A stretch of 64,000 bases of DNA from Agathobaculum sp. NTUH-O15-33 (GTDB lineage Bacteria; Bacillota; Clostridia; Oscillospirales; Butyricicoccaceae): contig NZ_CP136187.1 in NCBI RefSeq assembly GCF_033193315.1, positions 2,859,501-2,923,500 of the forward strand, written 5' to 3'. Below, piece after piece: positions 53,222 to 59,591 of this stretch. Below the pieces are notes generated by a model. That model saw only the letters and a program-made list of their open reading frames with translations. It was not told where the DNA came from and did no database searches. Made by a program: the position numbers and the translations under genes. Position 1 is the first letter of the stretch; each line of letters starts with the position of its first letter.

Positions 53222-53401
53222 TTACTTTTTCAGGCTGTCATGCACCATGTCAATTCCCTTGCGGACAACATCGGAACGGGATAAGGCAAGTTGCTTTGTG
53301 CATTCATCGAGTTTCTGTTGGGTTTCAATACTAACCCGAACAAAGATGCGATCTTTCATTGAACTGTCAGAGGGTGGACGGCCTTTTTTCTTTTGCGCCA
53401 T
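53222..53401 (-). CDS. Ribbon-helix-helix (CopG/Arc-like) DNA-binding protein
   Basis: 59 residues. A basic N-terminus (AQKKKGRPPSDSS) is followed by the RHH core: beta strand DRIFVRVS, helix IETQQKLDECTKQLA and helix SRSDVVRKGIDMVHDSL. Such proteins dimerise and insert the ribbon into the major groove, often repressing their own operon. GAGGTGA lies before the ATG at 53401. It heads a two-gene unit with the DUF6809 gene. A toxin-antitoxin role is conceivable, but no toxin motif is visible in the partner. Confidence 0.85.
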   Translation of the reverse strand: MAQKKKGRPPSDSSMKDRIFVRVSIETQQKLDECTKQLALSRSDVVRKGIDMVHDSLKK

Positions 53402-53531
53402 TGTGTCACCTCGATTTCTTGTGCGCACCTATATTGTATAACTGTGCGCACAAAAAGTCAATAGATTTTAGCGACAAAGGTATGTGTAGGCGTACGGCAG
53501 GGGCAGCACACGGTAACTCCGCAGTTAGGTA

Positions 53532-53587
53532 GGGCCGGGTGACCCCACCCGGCCGCCCCGCATGGATCGAATGACCCCATGATGCGG
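53532..53587. repeat. GC-rich REP-like double hairpin
   Basis: GGCCGGGTG pairs with CACCCGGCC (about 53533-53554), and CCGCAT pairs with ATGCGG (about 53558-53586). Paired short stems of this GGCCGGGTGGGG type are common as interspersed repeats in Oscillospiraceae. It is non-coding and lies in the 247-bp gap between the AraC gene's terminator side and the ribbon-helix-helix gene. Confidence 0.5.
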
Positions 53588-53603
53588 CACCCACCGCAAG
53601 AGC

Positions 53604-53643
53604 AAAAGGGAGAGGACAACCTTGCGGTTGTCCTCTCCCTTTT
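53604..53643 (-). terminator. Terminator of the AraC gene
   Basis: AAAAGGGAGAGGACAACC with its perfect complement around TTGC. On the minus strand the stem begins 6 nt after the stop and ends in CCCTTTT. Confidence 0.85.
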
Positions 53644-53648
53644 CTAAA

Positions 53649-54524
53649 TTATAACTGCGAATAGGACATGACGCGGAACGTCCGCCGGTACTGGCTCGGC
53701 GACATACCGACGCACCGGCTGAACGCCGTACTGAAATTCCATGGGTTGCCGTATCCCAAACGCTCGGATATCTCCGCGACCGGCAGATTGGTATCGATCA
53801 AAAGCGTCTGCGCTTCGCCGATCCGGCGCTTCATGACGTATTGCATCGGCGGCATGCCCATTTCGGATTTGAACACATGCGCCAAATAATATTCGCTGAT
53901 GTGCAAAGCGCTGCCGATCGAATGCAGGGTCAGCGCCTCGTTATAATGGTCGTCCAGATAATGCTGGATGCGGCGCGCCAGCATATTGGCCGACAAGCGC
54001 GAACGATCGCCGCCGTTGCGCTCGCGGCTGAGCAGCAGATCGTGGATCAGCAGCAGAACGGCCATGGCTGTGTGGCTGCATACCCGTTCCAGATTGCCCT
54101 GCTTGGAATGCAGGACATAGATCATCCGCATCATGTGTCCGATCTGGTCGGAAAGAATCCCGCAGGACAAGACCGGCTTGATACGCTCGTCCATCAGCTG
54201 ATTGACCGGCAGGCCTTCCACCGAAACATCCCGCAGCGCGATGCTGTAAGACCGCATGCTCCGCTGCGCGGACGGATCCTCGCCATGCAGTACCCGCGCG
54301 TTGCAAATGACCATATCACCCTGCCGTACCTGATAGGAGCACCCATCCACCATATACTGACCTTCGCCGCTGTACACAAAAAACAGCTCCAACGCATCCT
54401 CATGCATATGCAGCAGCCGGGCGTGCCGGTTGCTGTGCGCCTCGTCGATCGTGTAGGTGCCGACCAGCCGCGGCTGCGTGCCCTCCCGGAACCCTTTCGC
54501 AAAGATTTCTTTTTTCTCTTCCAT
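53649..54524 (-). CDS. AraC-family transcriptional regulator
   Basis: 291 residues. The N-terminal half is a cupin sugar-binding fold (LLHMHEDALELFFVYSGEG; YQVRQGDMVICNARVLHG). The C-terminal 100 residues hold two helix-turn-helix motifs: ALTLHSIGSALHISEYYLAHVF and LPVAEISERLGYGNPWNF, followed by the FSTAFSRCVGMSPSQYR signature. The chosen ATG has GGAG at good spacing; a GTG two codons earlier is too close to it. It is divergent from a GPH sugar transporter, so it most likely activates that gene in response to the transported sugar. Confidence 0.9.
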   Translation of the reverse strand: MEEKKEIFAKGFREGTQPRLVGTYTIDEAHSNRHARLLHMHEDALELFFVYSGEGQYMVDGCSYQVRQGDMVICNARVLHGEDPSAQRSMRSYSIALRDVSVEGLPVNQLMDERIKPVLSCGILSDQIGHMMRMIYVLHSKQGNLERVCSHTAMAVLLLIHDLLLSRERNGGDRSRLSANMLARRIQHYLDDHYNEALTLHSIGSALHISEYYLAHVFKSEMGMPPMQYVMKRRIGEAQTLLIDTNLPVAEISERLGYGNPWNFSTAFSRCVGMSPSQYRRTFRVMSYSQL

Positions 54525-54876
54525 TTTCACCGCTCCGACACGAATAGCAATTTCTCAAAGGTAAAAGTAAGTAATTTACAAATTATATCCATATTTCACC
54601 TAGCTTTTCGCAAGAAGCAGCTAACACCTTATGCGTCAGTCTGTTATAATTATACTCGCTAACAAGCAGATACGGAATAAAAACTAGATATATTAAAACT
54701 TTATTGCGCAATAATAATTTTTGTGCAGGTGTTTTTGTCATGTCCGCATTTTTCTGCCGCTATTATATCACAAGCCATGCGAGAAAACAACCTGCCATAT
54801 CTTTTTGTATATCCGTATCGGTTTTCACGTACATAACAGGAAAACGCGAAGGAGAATACAAAGGAGACGCGCGCAC
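54525..54876. promoter_or_regulatory. Divergent regulatory region between the araC-like gene and the GPH transporter
   Basis: 352 bp, AT-rich for this genome. The best promoter element is a minus-strand TATAAT at 54582-54587, about 60 nt from the AraC start, with only a loose -35. For the transporter I see AAAGGAG at 54860-54866 and TATTAT/TATATC near 54762-54772 but no convincing -35, as expected for an activator-dependent promoter. No clear AraC direct repeats were identified by eye. Confidence 0.4.
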
Positions 54877-56304
54877 ATGAGTAAATCCACACAAAACCGC
54901 CTAAAAGAGGGCGCCCAGTTGACCTGCGGCCGCGGCGATGCCGCGCAAAACCACTTAAACGTAGGCACCCGTCTGGCTTATGGCTGCGGCGATACTGCCT
55001 GCAACATCGTTTTCGGCATGATCTCCACGCTGCTGACGCTTTTTTATACCGATTACGCAGGCGTTTCCGTCGTTACCGTGGGTATGGTCATGTTGATCTC
55101 CCGCGTGTTCGACGGCACGAGCGACGTGATCATGGGCTTTATCGTCAGCCGCACCAACAGCAAGTGGGGTAAAGCGCGGCCTTGGATCATTTGGATGGCG
55201 GTTCCCTACTGTATTTCCGCCATCGCGCTTTTCGCCGTACCGCAGACCAGCGATTCGTTACAGTTCTGGTACATTTTTATCACCTATAACCTGTGCACCA
55301 CCGTGCTGTACACGGCAATCAACGTGCCCTACGGCACGCTTTCTACCATGATGACGCGTTCCTCGCACGAACGCGACCTGCTTTCGATCTTCCGCATGTC
55401 GATGGCGCCGCTGGGCCGCATCATCGCGGTTACCTTTACTATGCCGGTGGTCAAGCTGTTCGGCGATAACCAAGCCGCGTGGATGAAAGCCATGGCCATG
55501 TGGGCCGGGATCGCGCTGGTGATGCTGATCGTCTGCTTTGCCCGCTGCAAAGAGACCGTGCGGTTTGAAGCCGCCCGCGCGCAAAAGGTGCCGCTTAGCA
55601 AAAACCTGAAAGCGCTGCTGACCAACCAATATTTCTGGGCGGTGCTCATTCTTTGGACGGTCACCTGTGTGCACGGCGCGATCGTCGGCACCTCGCTGCC
55701 GTATTACTGTAAATACATTTTTCATAATGATGCGTGGATGTACAGCGTTTTGTATCTGGCCGAAGCCGGCACGCTCGTCCTCGGCGCAATGCTGTGCCCG
55801 CTTTTGCTGCGGCGCTTCGGCAAGCGGAACATATCGCTGGCCGGCGCGATCATCGCCGTCGCGGCGCACGCCGCGCTGCTGCTCGATCCCTTCAGCTTCA
55901 GTTGGGCGCTCATCACCAGCATCGTCCGCGCACTCGGGGAAGCGCCGCTTACCGCCGTTGTTTTCGGCATGATGGGCGATGTGATCGAATTCGGTCAATG
56001 GAAAACGCACATCCGGCAGGAAGCGCTGATCTTCGGCGGCGGCTCCCTCGGCTTCAAGATTGGCACCGGTATCACCAGCGCGGTCATCACTTCGCTGTTG
56101 GATAAAGCCGGTTACATTAGCTCTACCGGCGCTGCCGTGATACAGCCCTTATCCGCGGTGTTCATGATACAAAAAATCTATGTCTGGGGACCTACTCTGA
56201 TGTGGGCGGTCGCCGTGATCGTACTGCTTTTGTATAAGCTCGATCAGCGCTATCCCAAGATCATGACCGAGCTTGCCGCGCGCGAAGCAAAGGGCGAAAT
56301 GTAA
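54877..56304 (+). CDS. GPH-family (MelB-like) sugar:cation symporter
   Basis: 475 residues with about 12 transmembrane helices. The family features are visible: LTLFYTDYAGVSVVTVGMVM in helix 1-2, FDGTSDVIMGFIVSRTNSKWGK with the cation-site Asp, RPWIIWMAVPYC, and NVPYGTLSTMMTRSSHERD. The family moves glucuronides, pentosides or galactosides with Na+ or H+, but the substrate is not predictable. No glycosidase gene is adjacent, so the sugar may be hydrolysed elsewhere. The chosen ATG follows AAAGGAG. Control by the divergent AraC protein is likely. Confidence 0.9.
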   Translation: MSKSTQNRLKEGAQLTCGRGDAAQNHLNVGTRLAYGCGDTACNIVFGMISTLLTLFYTDYAGVSVVTVGMVMLISRVFDGTSDVIMGFIVSRTNSKWGKARPWIIWMAVPYCISAIALFAVPQTSDSLQFWYIFITYNLCTTVLYTAINVPYGTLSTMMTRSSHERDLLSIFRMSMAPLGRIIAVTFTMPVVKLFGDNQAAWMKAMAMWAGIALVMLIVCFARCKETVRFEAARAQKVPLSKNLKALLTNQYFWAVLILWTVTCVHGAIVGTSLPYYCKYIFHNDAWMYSVLYLAEAGTLVLGAMLCPLLLRRFGKRNISLAGAIIAVAAHAALLLDPFSFSWALITSIVRALGEAPLTAVVFGMMGDVIEFGQWKTHIRQEALIFGGGSLGFKIGTGITSAVITSLLDKAGYISSTGAAVIQPLSAVFMIQKIYVWGPTLMWAVAVIVLLLYKLDQRYPKIMTELAAREAKGEM

Positions 56305-56340
56305 TCCCCTTTCCTCGCGGCAATTAATCGTTTCAAATTT

Positions 56341-56376
56341 TAGACCGCCGGCTGCACAAGTGCGACCGGCGGTCTA
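56341..56376 (+). terminator. Terminator of the GPH transporter
   Basis: TAGACCGCCGG pairs with CCGGCGGTCTA around a 14-nt loop. It is followed by a T-containing tract about 10 nt later. Confidence 0.7.
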
Positions 56377-56407
56377 TCGTATTCCGTTTTTTTCCAGCAT
56401 GTAGCTA

Positions 56408-56444
56408 TAAAAAAACCACGCCGCAGTATGGCTGCGATACGTGG
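56408..56444 (-). terminator. Terminator of the 30-codon gene
   Basis: Minus strand: CCACG and CTGCG-type arms around a short loop, followed by TTTTTTT. It lies 13 nt past the stop of the small open reading frame. Confidence 0.85.
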
Positions 56445-56456
56445 AGCCCTCCGAAA

Positions 56457-56549
56457 TTACTTTTCGCTTTGCGTCTGATGCTCGTCGCCGAAGATCATAT
56501 CGTCGATGTCAGGCGTATCCGGATGCTGGGGTTTGCGAATGATACGCAT
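56457..56549 (-). CDS. 30-residue small protein
   Basis: An ORF of 30 codons starts at an ATG preceded by AGGAGGTGG 6 nt upstream, one of the best ribosome sites in the window. It has its own promoter (56586-56615) and a strong terminator. The peptide begins MRIIRKPQHPDTPDIDDMIF and ends in charged residues; it has no hydrophobic segment or Cys. It is acidic after a basic start. I do not recognise it. A short regulatory or ribosome-associated protein, or a leader peptide, are possible. Confidence 0.7.
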   Translation of the reverse strand: MRIIRKPQHPDTPDIDDMIFGDEHQTQSEK

Positions 56550-56585
56550 GGGCTTACCACCTCCTCTTTTCTTTTTCTACTACTC

Positions 56586-56615
56586 AGTATAACCCATATA
56601 CCGTGTCGAACGCAA
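56586..56615 (-). promoter_or_regulatory. Promoter of the 30-codon gene
   Basis: Minus strand: -35 TTGCGT (56610-56615), 18-nt spacer, -10 TATACT (56586-56591), about 40 nt before the start codon. Confidence 0.6.
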
Positions 56616-56645
56616 GTTAAAATTCTGTAAATAGATTTTACGGAC

Positions 56646-56673
56646 AAAAAAACCGCCCCTTCCGGACGGCCCC
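56646..56673 (-). terminator. Minus-strand terminator-like hairpin
   Basis: Minus strand: CCGTCC pairs with GGGGCGG around GGAA and is followed by TTTTTTT. No minus-strand gene ends nearby except DUF1292 (stop 290 nt upstream), so it may end read-through transcripts that run antisense to the structured RNA. Confidence 0.5.
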
Positions 56674-56736
56674 CTGCCCTGACGCTTACGCGCCAGATTG
56701 GCTGTATGTCAACGGGCGATCGCAGGCCGCCCGCCT

Positions 56737-56763
56737 TTGCGCCTGAAAAGCAAAAAATATAAT
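56737..56763 (+). promoter_or_regulatory. Promoter of the structured RNA
   Basis: -35 TTGCGC (56737-56742) or the overlapping TTTGCG, 15-16 nt spacer, -10 TATAAT (56758-56763). Transcription would begin near 56769-56770, exactly where the closing helix of the RNA starts. Confidence 0.6.
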
Positions 56764-56765
56764 CC

Positions 56766-56952
56766 CCGCCCTGCCGATGCGACCCAATTAGTAACCTGCA
56801 CGGAAGGCAGGTGGGTTTTCTGTCCGGTATCGCTGCGCTTCCAACGTCCGCGTGCACACGGGAGGCCTGCACTTGAAACCGGAACTTTTCGAAATCCCGT
56901 ACTAAAAATGTGGGTTAAAAAGGGGCCGCTGTCGAACAGGGCAGGAAAAATA
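56766..56952 (+). ncRNA. Structured non-coding RNA, family undetermined
   Basis: About 185 nt, not coding. The ends pair: GCCCUG with CAGGGC and CGAC with GUCG around an asymmetric loop, closing a long-range helix. Inside are ACCUGC/GCAGGU (with a CGGAA-type loop) nested in an ACCC/GGGU stem, CCGCGTG/CACACGG, CCGG/TTTCGAAA-type stems and purine-rich single strands such as GGGUUAAAAAGGGG. A promoter stands directly upstream, and the RNA ends a few bases before the convergent DUF1292 stop. Size, end pairing and own promoter fit 6S RNA; raiA-motif RNA and Clostridiales-1 RNA are alternatives I cannot exclude. Confidence 0.6.
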
Positions 56953-56958
56953 CGCGTC

Positions 56959-57231
56959 TTACTCTTCTTCGGCTTCCGCGCGCTCGATGATGAGCTGGAA
57001 CACCGCGTCGGCTACCTCGTCGTCCTCCACGGTTGCGAGAATCTCCTCGCCGTTCTCTTCGACGACCTGAAGAATGACCACCTCGGCCTCTTCTTCTACC
57101 GCCAGCTCGGCGGGGATAAACGCCAGATAGGTTTCGCCCTTGTATTCCACGGTGTCGATGTGTTCAAATTCGACCTCGTTGCCGTCCTCATCGGTCAGAG
57201 TTACAAAATCGTTGCCAAACTCTTCACTCAT
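56959..57231 (-). CDS. DUF1292 family protein
   Basis: 90 residues, strongly acidic. FVTLTDEDGNEVEFEHIDTV and EYKGETYLAFIP are the family core, and DDEVADAVFQLIIER is the conserved C-terminal helix. DUF1292 proteins (YrzB in Bacillus) are small, widespread in Firmicutes and of unknown role, usually near alaS-ruvX; that context is absent here. GAAGGAGG before the ATG at 57231 fixes the start; the longer reading includes the leader. Confidence 0.92.
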   Translation of the reverse strand: MSEEFGNDFVTLTDEDGNEVEFEHIDTVEYKGETYLAFIPAELAVEEEAEVVILQVVEENGEEILATVEDDEVADAVFQLIIERAEAEEE

Positions 57232-57298
57232 TGTTCGGCACCTCCTTCTTTTTTTACAGGGGCCGCCGCACATCGCGCGCCGCCCTTGCTCTACGTTA

Positions 57299-57327
57299 AG
57301 CATAGCAAATCCAAAGGATTTTGTAAA
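57299..57327 (-). promoter_or_regulatory. Sigma-A promoter of the DUF1292 gene
   Basis: Minus strand: -35 TTTACA (57322-57327), 17-nt spacer, -10 TATGCT (57299-57304), about 65 nt from the start codon. Confidence 0.65.
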
Positions 57328-57408
57328 GCTAAAAATCTTTGCCGGGCACTGCCATAGTATGCCGCGGGCCTTTATTATCATACCAATAGACGGGTAATAA
57401 AAAAAGCC

Positions 57409-57437
57409 TTGACATTAAGTTTTACATCTGGTATATT
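57409..57437 (+). promoter_or_regulatory. Sigma-A promoter of infC-rpmI-rplT
   Basis: -35 TTGACA (57409-57414, consensus), 17-nt spacer, -10 TATATT (57432-57437), giving a leader of about 170 nt. Confidence 0.8.
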
Positions 57438-57444
57438 TACTTAG

Positions 57445-57612
57445 TAACAAAGAAGAAGGCTTCAGCCCTCACCCGCAGCATTGAGCGACCGGGTCAATAA
57501 TCGCAAAACGCTTTATTTTGGCGTTTTGGTTTATGTGCAGGGCGTTCTCCGGTTTCGTGAGGCCGTCCTTTTTTCTGTATTCATAACCCGTTTTGTTTGG
57601 AGGTGCTTATCC
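57445..57612 (+). promoter_or_regulatory. infC leader (L20-type autoregulatory leader)
   Basis: The transcript leader holds an AAAACGC/GCGTTTT hairpin (about 57504-57527). It also has a terminator: GGGCG..CTC pairs with GAG..CGTCC (57540-57568), followed by six T (57569-57574). The GGAGGTG site and AUU start follow. Firmicute infC operons are repressed by L20 binding their leader and promoting termination. Position and layout match that mechanism, but I cannot confirm the L20-binding fold by eye. Confidence 0.7.
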
Positions 57613-58131
57613 ATTAGCAGCATGGAACATCAGATCAACGATGAGATTCGCGACAAGGAAGTCCGTCTGATCGGCGACGACGGCGAACAGCTCGGCGTCG
57701 TGCCCATCCAGCAGGCGCAGGGCCTCGCTATTGAGAAAGGTCTTGATTTGGTCAAGATCGCCCCGCAGGCCAAGCCGCCCGTCTGCAAGATCATGAACTA
57801 CGGCAAGTTCCGTTTTGAACAGGCCAAGCGTGACAAAGAAGCGCGCAAGAATCAGCGTGTCGTGGAGATCAAAGAGATTCGCCTGACCCCTAACACCGAT
57901 ATCGGCGACCTGAACACCAAGGTCAAAAACGCCTGCAAGTTCCTAAAGGAAGGCGACAAGGTCAAGGTAGCGGTCCGTTTTCGCGGCCGTCAGGTAACGC
58001 ATGCGTCGCTCGGTCAGGATCTGCTCCGTCGCTTTGCTGAAATGTGCAGCGAATGCAGCACGGTGGAAAAGCTGCCCAAGCTAGAAGGCCGCCAGATGCT
58101 TATGTTCTTGGCGCCCATCAAGGAAAAGTAA
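57613..58131 (+). CDS. infC: Translation initiation factor IF-3
   Basis: 172 residues starting at an AUU codon (57613), 7 nt after GGAGGTG. Longer readings start without a ribosome site, and the first AUG (57622) is less well placed. AUU is the classic infC start, by which IF-3 limits its own synthesis. The N-domain begins with QINDEIRDKEVRLI; the linker is Lys-rich (KQAKRDKEARKNQRVVE-type), and the C-domain has IRLTPNTDIGDLNTK and VRFRGRQVTH. IF-3 binds the 30S subunit, checks the start codon and prevents premature 50S joining. First gene of the operon with rpmI and rplT. Confidence 0.95.
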   Translation: MSSMEHQINDEIRDKEVRLIGDDGEQLGVVPIQQAQGLAIEKGLDLVKIAPQAKPPVCKIMNYGKFRFEQAKRDKEARKNQRVVEIKEIRLTPNTDIGDLNTKVKNACKFLKEGDKVKVAVRFRGRQVTHASLGQDLLRRFAEMCSECSTVEKLPKLEGRQMLMFLAPIKEK

Positions 58132-58173
58132 ACAATAGCGCGTTTCGCGCAAATTCAGAGAGGAGCAATACCT

Positions 58174-58377
58174 ATGCCTAAGATCAAAACGCACAGCGGT
58201 GCAAAAAAGAGATTCACTGTTACCAAGTCCGGTAAAATCAAGCGCGGCCAAGTCGGCAAGCGCCACCTGCTCAATGGACACGGCAAAACGTCCAAGCGCC
58301 TGCGCCACCTGCGCAAGGAAGCATTCGCAGATGCGACCAACGTCGCACAGGTTAAGCGCCTGATCCCCTACAAATAA
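58174..58377 (+). CDS. rpmI: 50S ribosomal protein L35
   Basis: 67 residues, very basic, with the family signature PKIKTHSGAKKRFTVTKSGK and HLLNGHGKTSKRLRHLR. L35 lies in the large subunit core. AGAGGAG precedes the ATG. The gap to infC is 42 bp and to rplT 34 bp, the standard order. Confidence 0.97.
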   Translation: MPKIKTHSGAKKRFTVTKSGKIKRGQVGKRHLLNGHGKTSKRLRHLRKEAFADATNVAQVKRLIPYK

Positions 58378-58411
58378 GTAAAAAACATCTTTCATATAGG
58401 AGGCATTCAAA

Positions 58412-58765
58412 ATGGCAAGAGTTAAGGGCGCTATGATGACGCGCAAAAGAAGAAAGAAGATTTTAAAGCGTGCCAAGGGTTACTGGGGCGCAAAATCCAC
58501 CCACTACAAGGTAGCCAATCAGGCTGTCATGAAGAGCCTGAAGTACGCTTACATCGGCCGCAAGCAGAAGAAGCGCGACTTCCGCCGCCTGTGGATCACC
58601 CGCATTTCCGCGGCGTGCAAGATGAACGACATGAACTACAGCCGCTTCATGAACGGTCTGAAGAAGGCCGGCATCGATCTGAACCGCAAGATGCTCGCCG
58701 AGCTGGCTGTGGGCGACAAGGCTGCTTTTGCCGCGCTGGCGGAAAAGGCTAAGGCTGCTCTCTAA
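58412..58765 (+). CDS. rplT: 50S ribosomal protein L20
   Basis: 117 residues, the usual length. It has [20 protein letters not shown] at the basic N-terminal extension that folds 23S rRNA, then [28 protein letters not shown] and the C-terminal domain [18 protein letters not shown]. It is needed for early 50S assembly and, in Firmicutes, represses its own operon through the infC leader. AGGAGG stands before the ATG. Confidence 0.97.
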   Translation: MARVKGAMMTRKRRKKILKRAKGYWGAKSTHYKVANQAVMKSLKYAYIGRKQKKRDFRRLWITRISAACKMNDMNYSRFMNGLKKAGIDLNRKMLAELAVGDKAAFAALAEKAKAAL

Positions 58766-58775
58766 TTTTATCGTG

Positions 58776-58805
58776 AAAGCGTCGGAACTTCGTTTCCGGC
58801 GCTTT
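58776..58805 (+). terminator. Terminator of the infC-rpmI-rplT operon
   Basis: AAAGCGTCGGAAC pairs with GTTTCCGGCGCTTT (minor mismatch) around TTC, followed by TGTTTTTTA. Confidence 0.85.
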
Positions 58806-58814
58806 TGTTTTTTA

Positions 58815-58843
58815 TTGTCAACCACCGCGCGATGCGGTATAAT
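58815..58843 (+). promoter_or_regulatory. Sigma-A promoter of the phosphoribosyltransferase-like gene
   Basis: -35 TTGTCA (58815-58820), 17-nt spacer, -10 TATAAT (58838-58843), about 40 nt before the start codon. Confidence 0.8.
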
Positions 58844-58891
58844 AGCTGTAAAGCCTGATTTATCAGCCCAACAGAGAAAGGTGGTTTCCAT

Positions 58892-59530
58892 ATGCAGCAG
58901 CCCATCCGCGTGGTCTCCCGGGTCAATTCCAAGCTTTATGCAGATGCGATCCCCGGCCATTTCGCGACAAACCATTCCCATATCAACTATTATATCGACA
59001 TGTCTGCTTTGAAACACAGCCAAAGTTTGGCGACCGAGGCGGCGCGCAGTATCGCTTATCATTTTTCCGCCATCAGCATCGATACCATCCTCTGTTTAGA
59101 GGGTACGGAATATATCGGCGCGTTTGTCGCGCGCGAGCTGACGCGCGAGAGCCTTGCCGGCCTTAACTCGGGCGGCGACCTGTTCCTTGTCGAGCCGGAC
59201 TCCAACGTCAACGGCCAATTTATTTTTGCGGACAACCTGCGTCCGATGATTGAGCATAAGAACGTGCTCGTGCTCGTTACCTCGGCCTCCACCGGCCAAA
59301 CGCTTTCCCAAACGCGCGAATGCGTGGAATACTACGGCGGCCGCGTGGCGGGCTTCTCCGCCCTGTTCTCCAACATCTCCGAGCTGAACGGCAGGCCGGT
59401 CGTCAGCCTGTTCTCCGGCGCGGATTTCCCGCATTACCACAACTGCTCCCACGGCAAAAACTGCCCTGACTGCGCCGCCGGCATCCCGCTCGACGCGATC
59501 GTCACCCCGCGCGGCTATACCAAAATTTGA
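58892..59530 (+). CDS. Phosphoribosyltransferase-like protein (PyrE-like)
   Basis: 212 residues of the type I phosphoribosyltransferase fold. The region where PyrE has its PRPP loop reads VLVLVTSASTGQTLSQTREC, keeping the TGQT phosphate-binding turn, while the two acidic residues that normally precede it are not present. Upstream, DTILCLEGTEYIGAFVAREL resembles the family's second strand-turn. The C-terminus has an unusual Cys/His group, HYHNCSHGKNCPDC, which could bind zinc. It is often annotated as orotate phosphoribosyltransferase, but altered catalytic residues make that doubtful. AAAGGTGG precedes the ATG. It stands alone between two terminators. Confidence 0.75.
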   Translation: MQQPIRVVSRVNSKLYADAIPGHFATNHSHINYYIDMSALKHSQSLATEAARSIAYHFSAISIDTILCLEGTEYIGAFVARELTRESLAGLNSGGDLFLVEPDSNVNGQFIFADNLRPMIEHKNVLVLVTSASTGQTLSQTRECVEYYGGRVAGFSALFSNISELNGRPVVSLFSGADFPHYHNCSHGKNCPDCAAGIPLDAIVTPRGYTKI

Positions 59531-59547
59531 CCGACCGCATGACAAAC

Positions 59548-59587
59548 AACGGCCCCGCTCCCATTTTTCCGTGGGAGCGGGGCCGTT
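59548..59587. terminator. Bidirectional terminator
   Basis: AACGGCCCCGCTCCCA with its perfect complement around TTTTTCC-type loop, T-rich after it and A-rich before it. It serves both the phosphoribosyltransferase-like gene and the convergent dctM. Confidence 0.9.
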
Positions 59588-59591
59588 TTGC

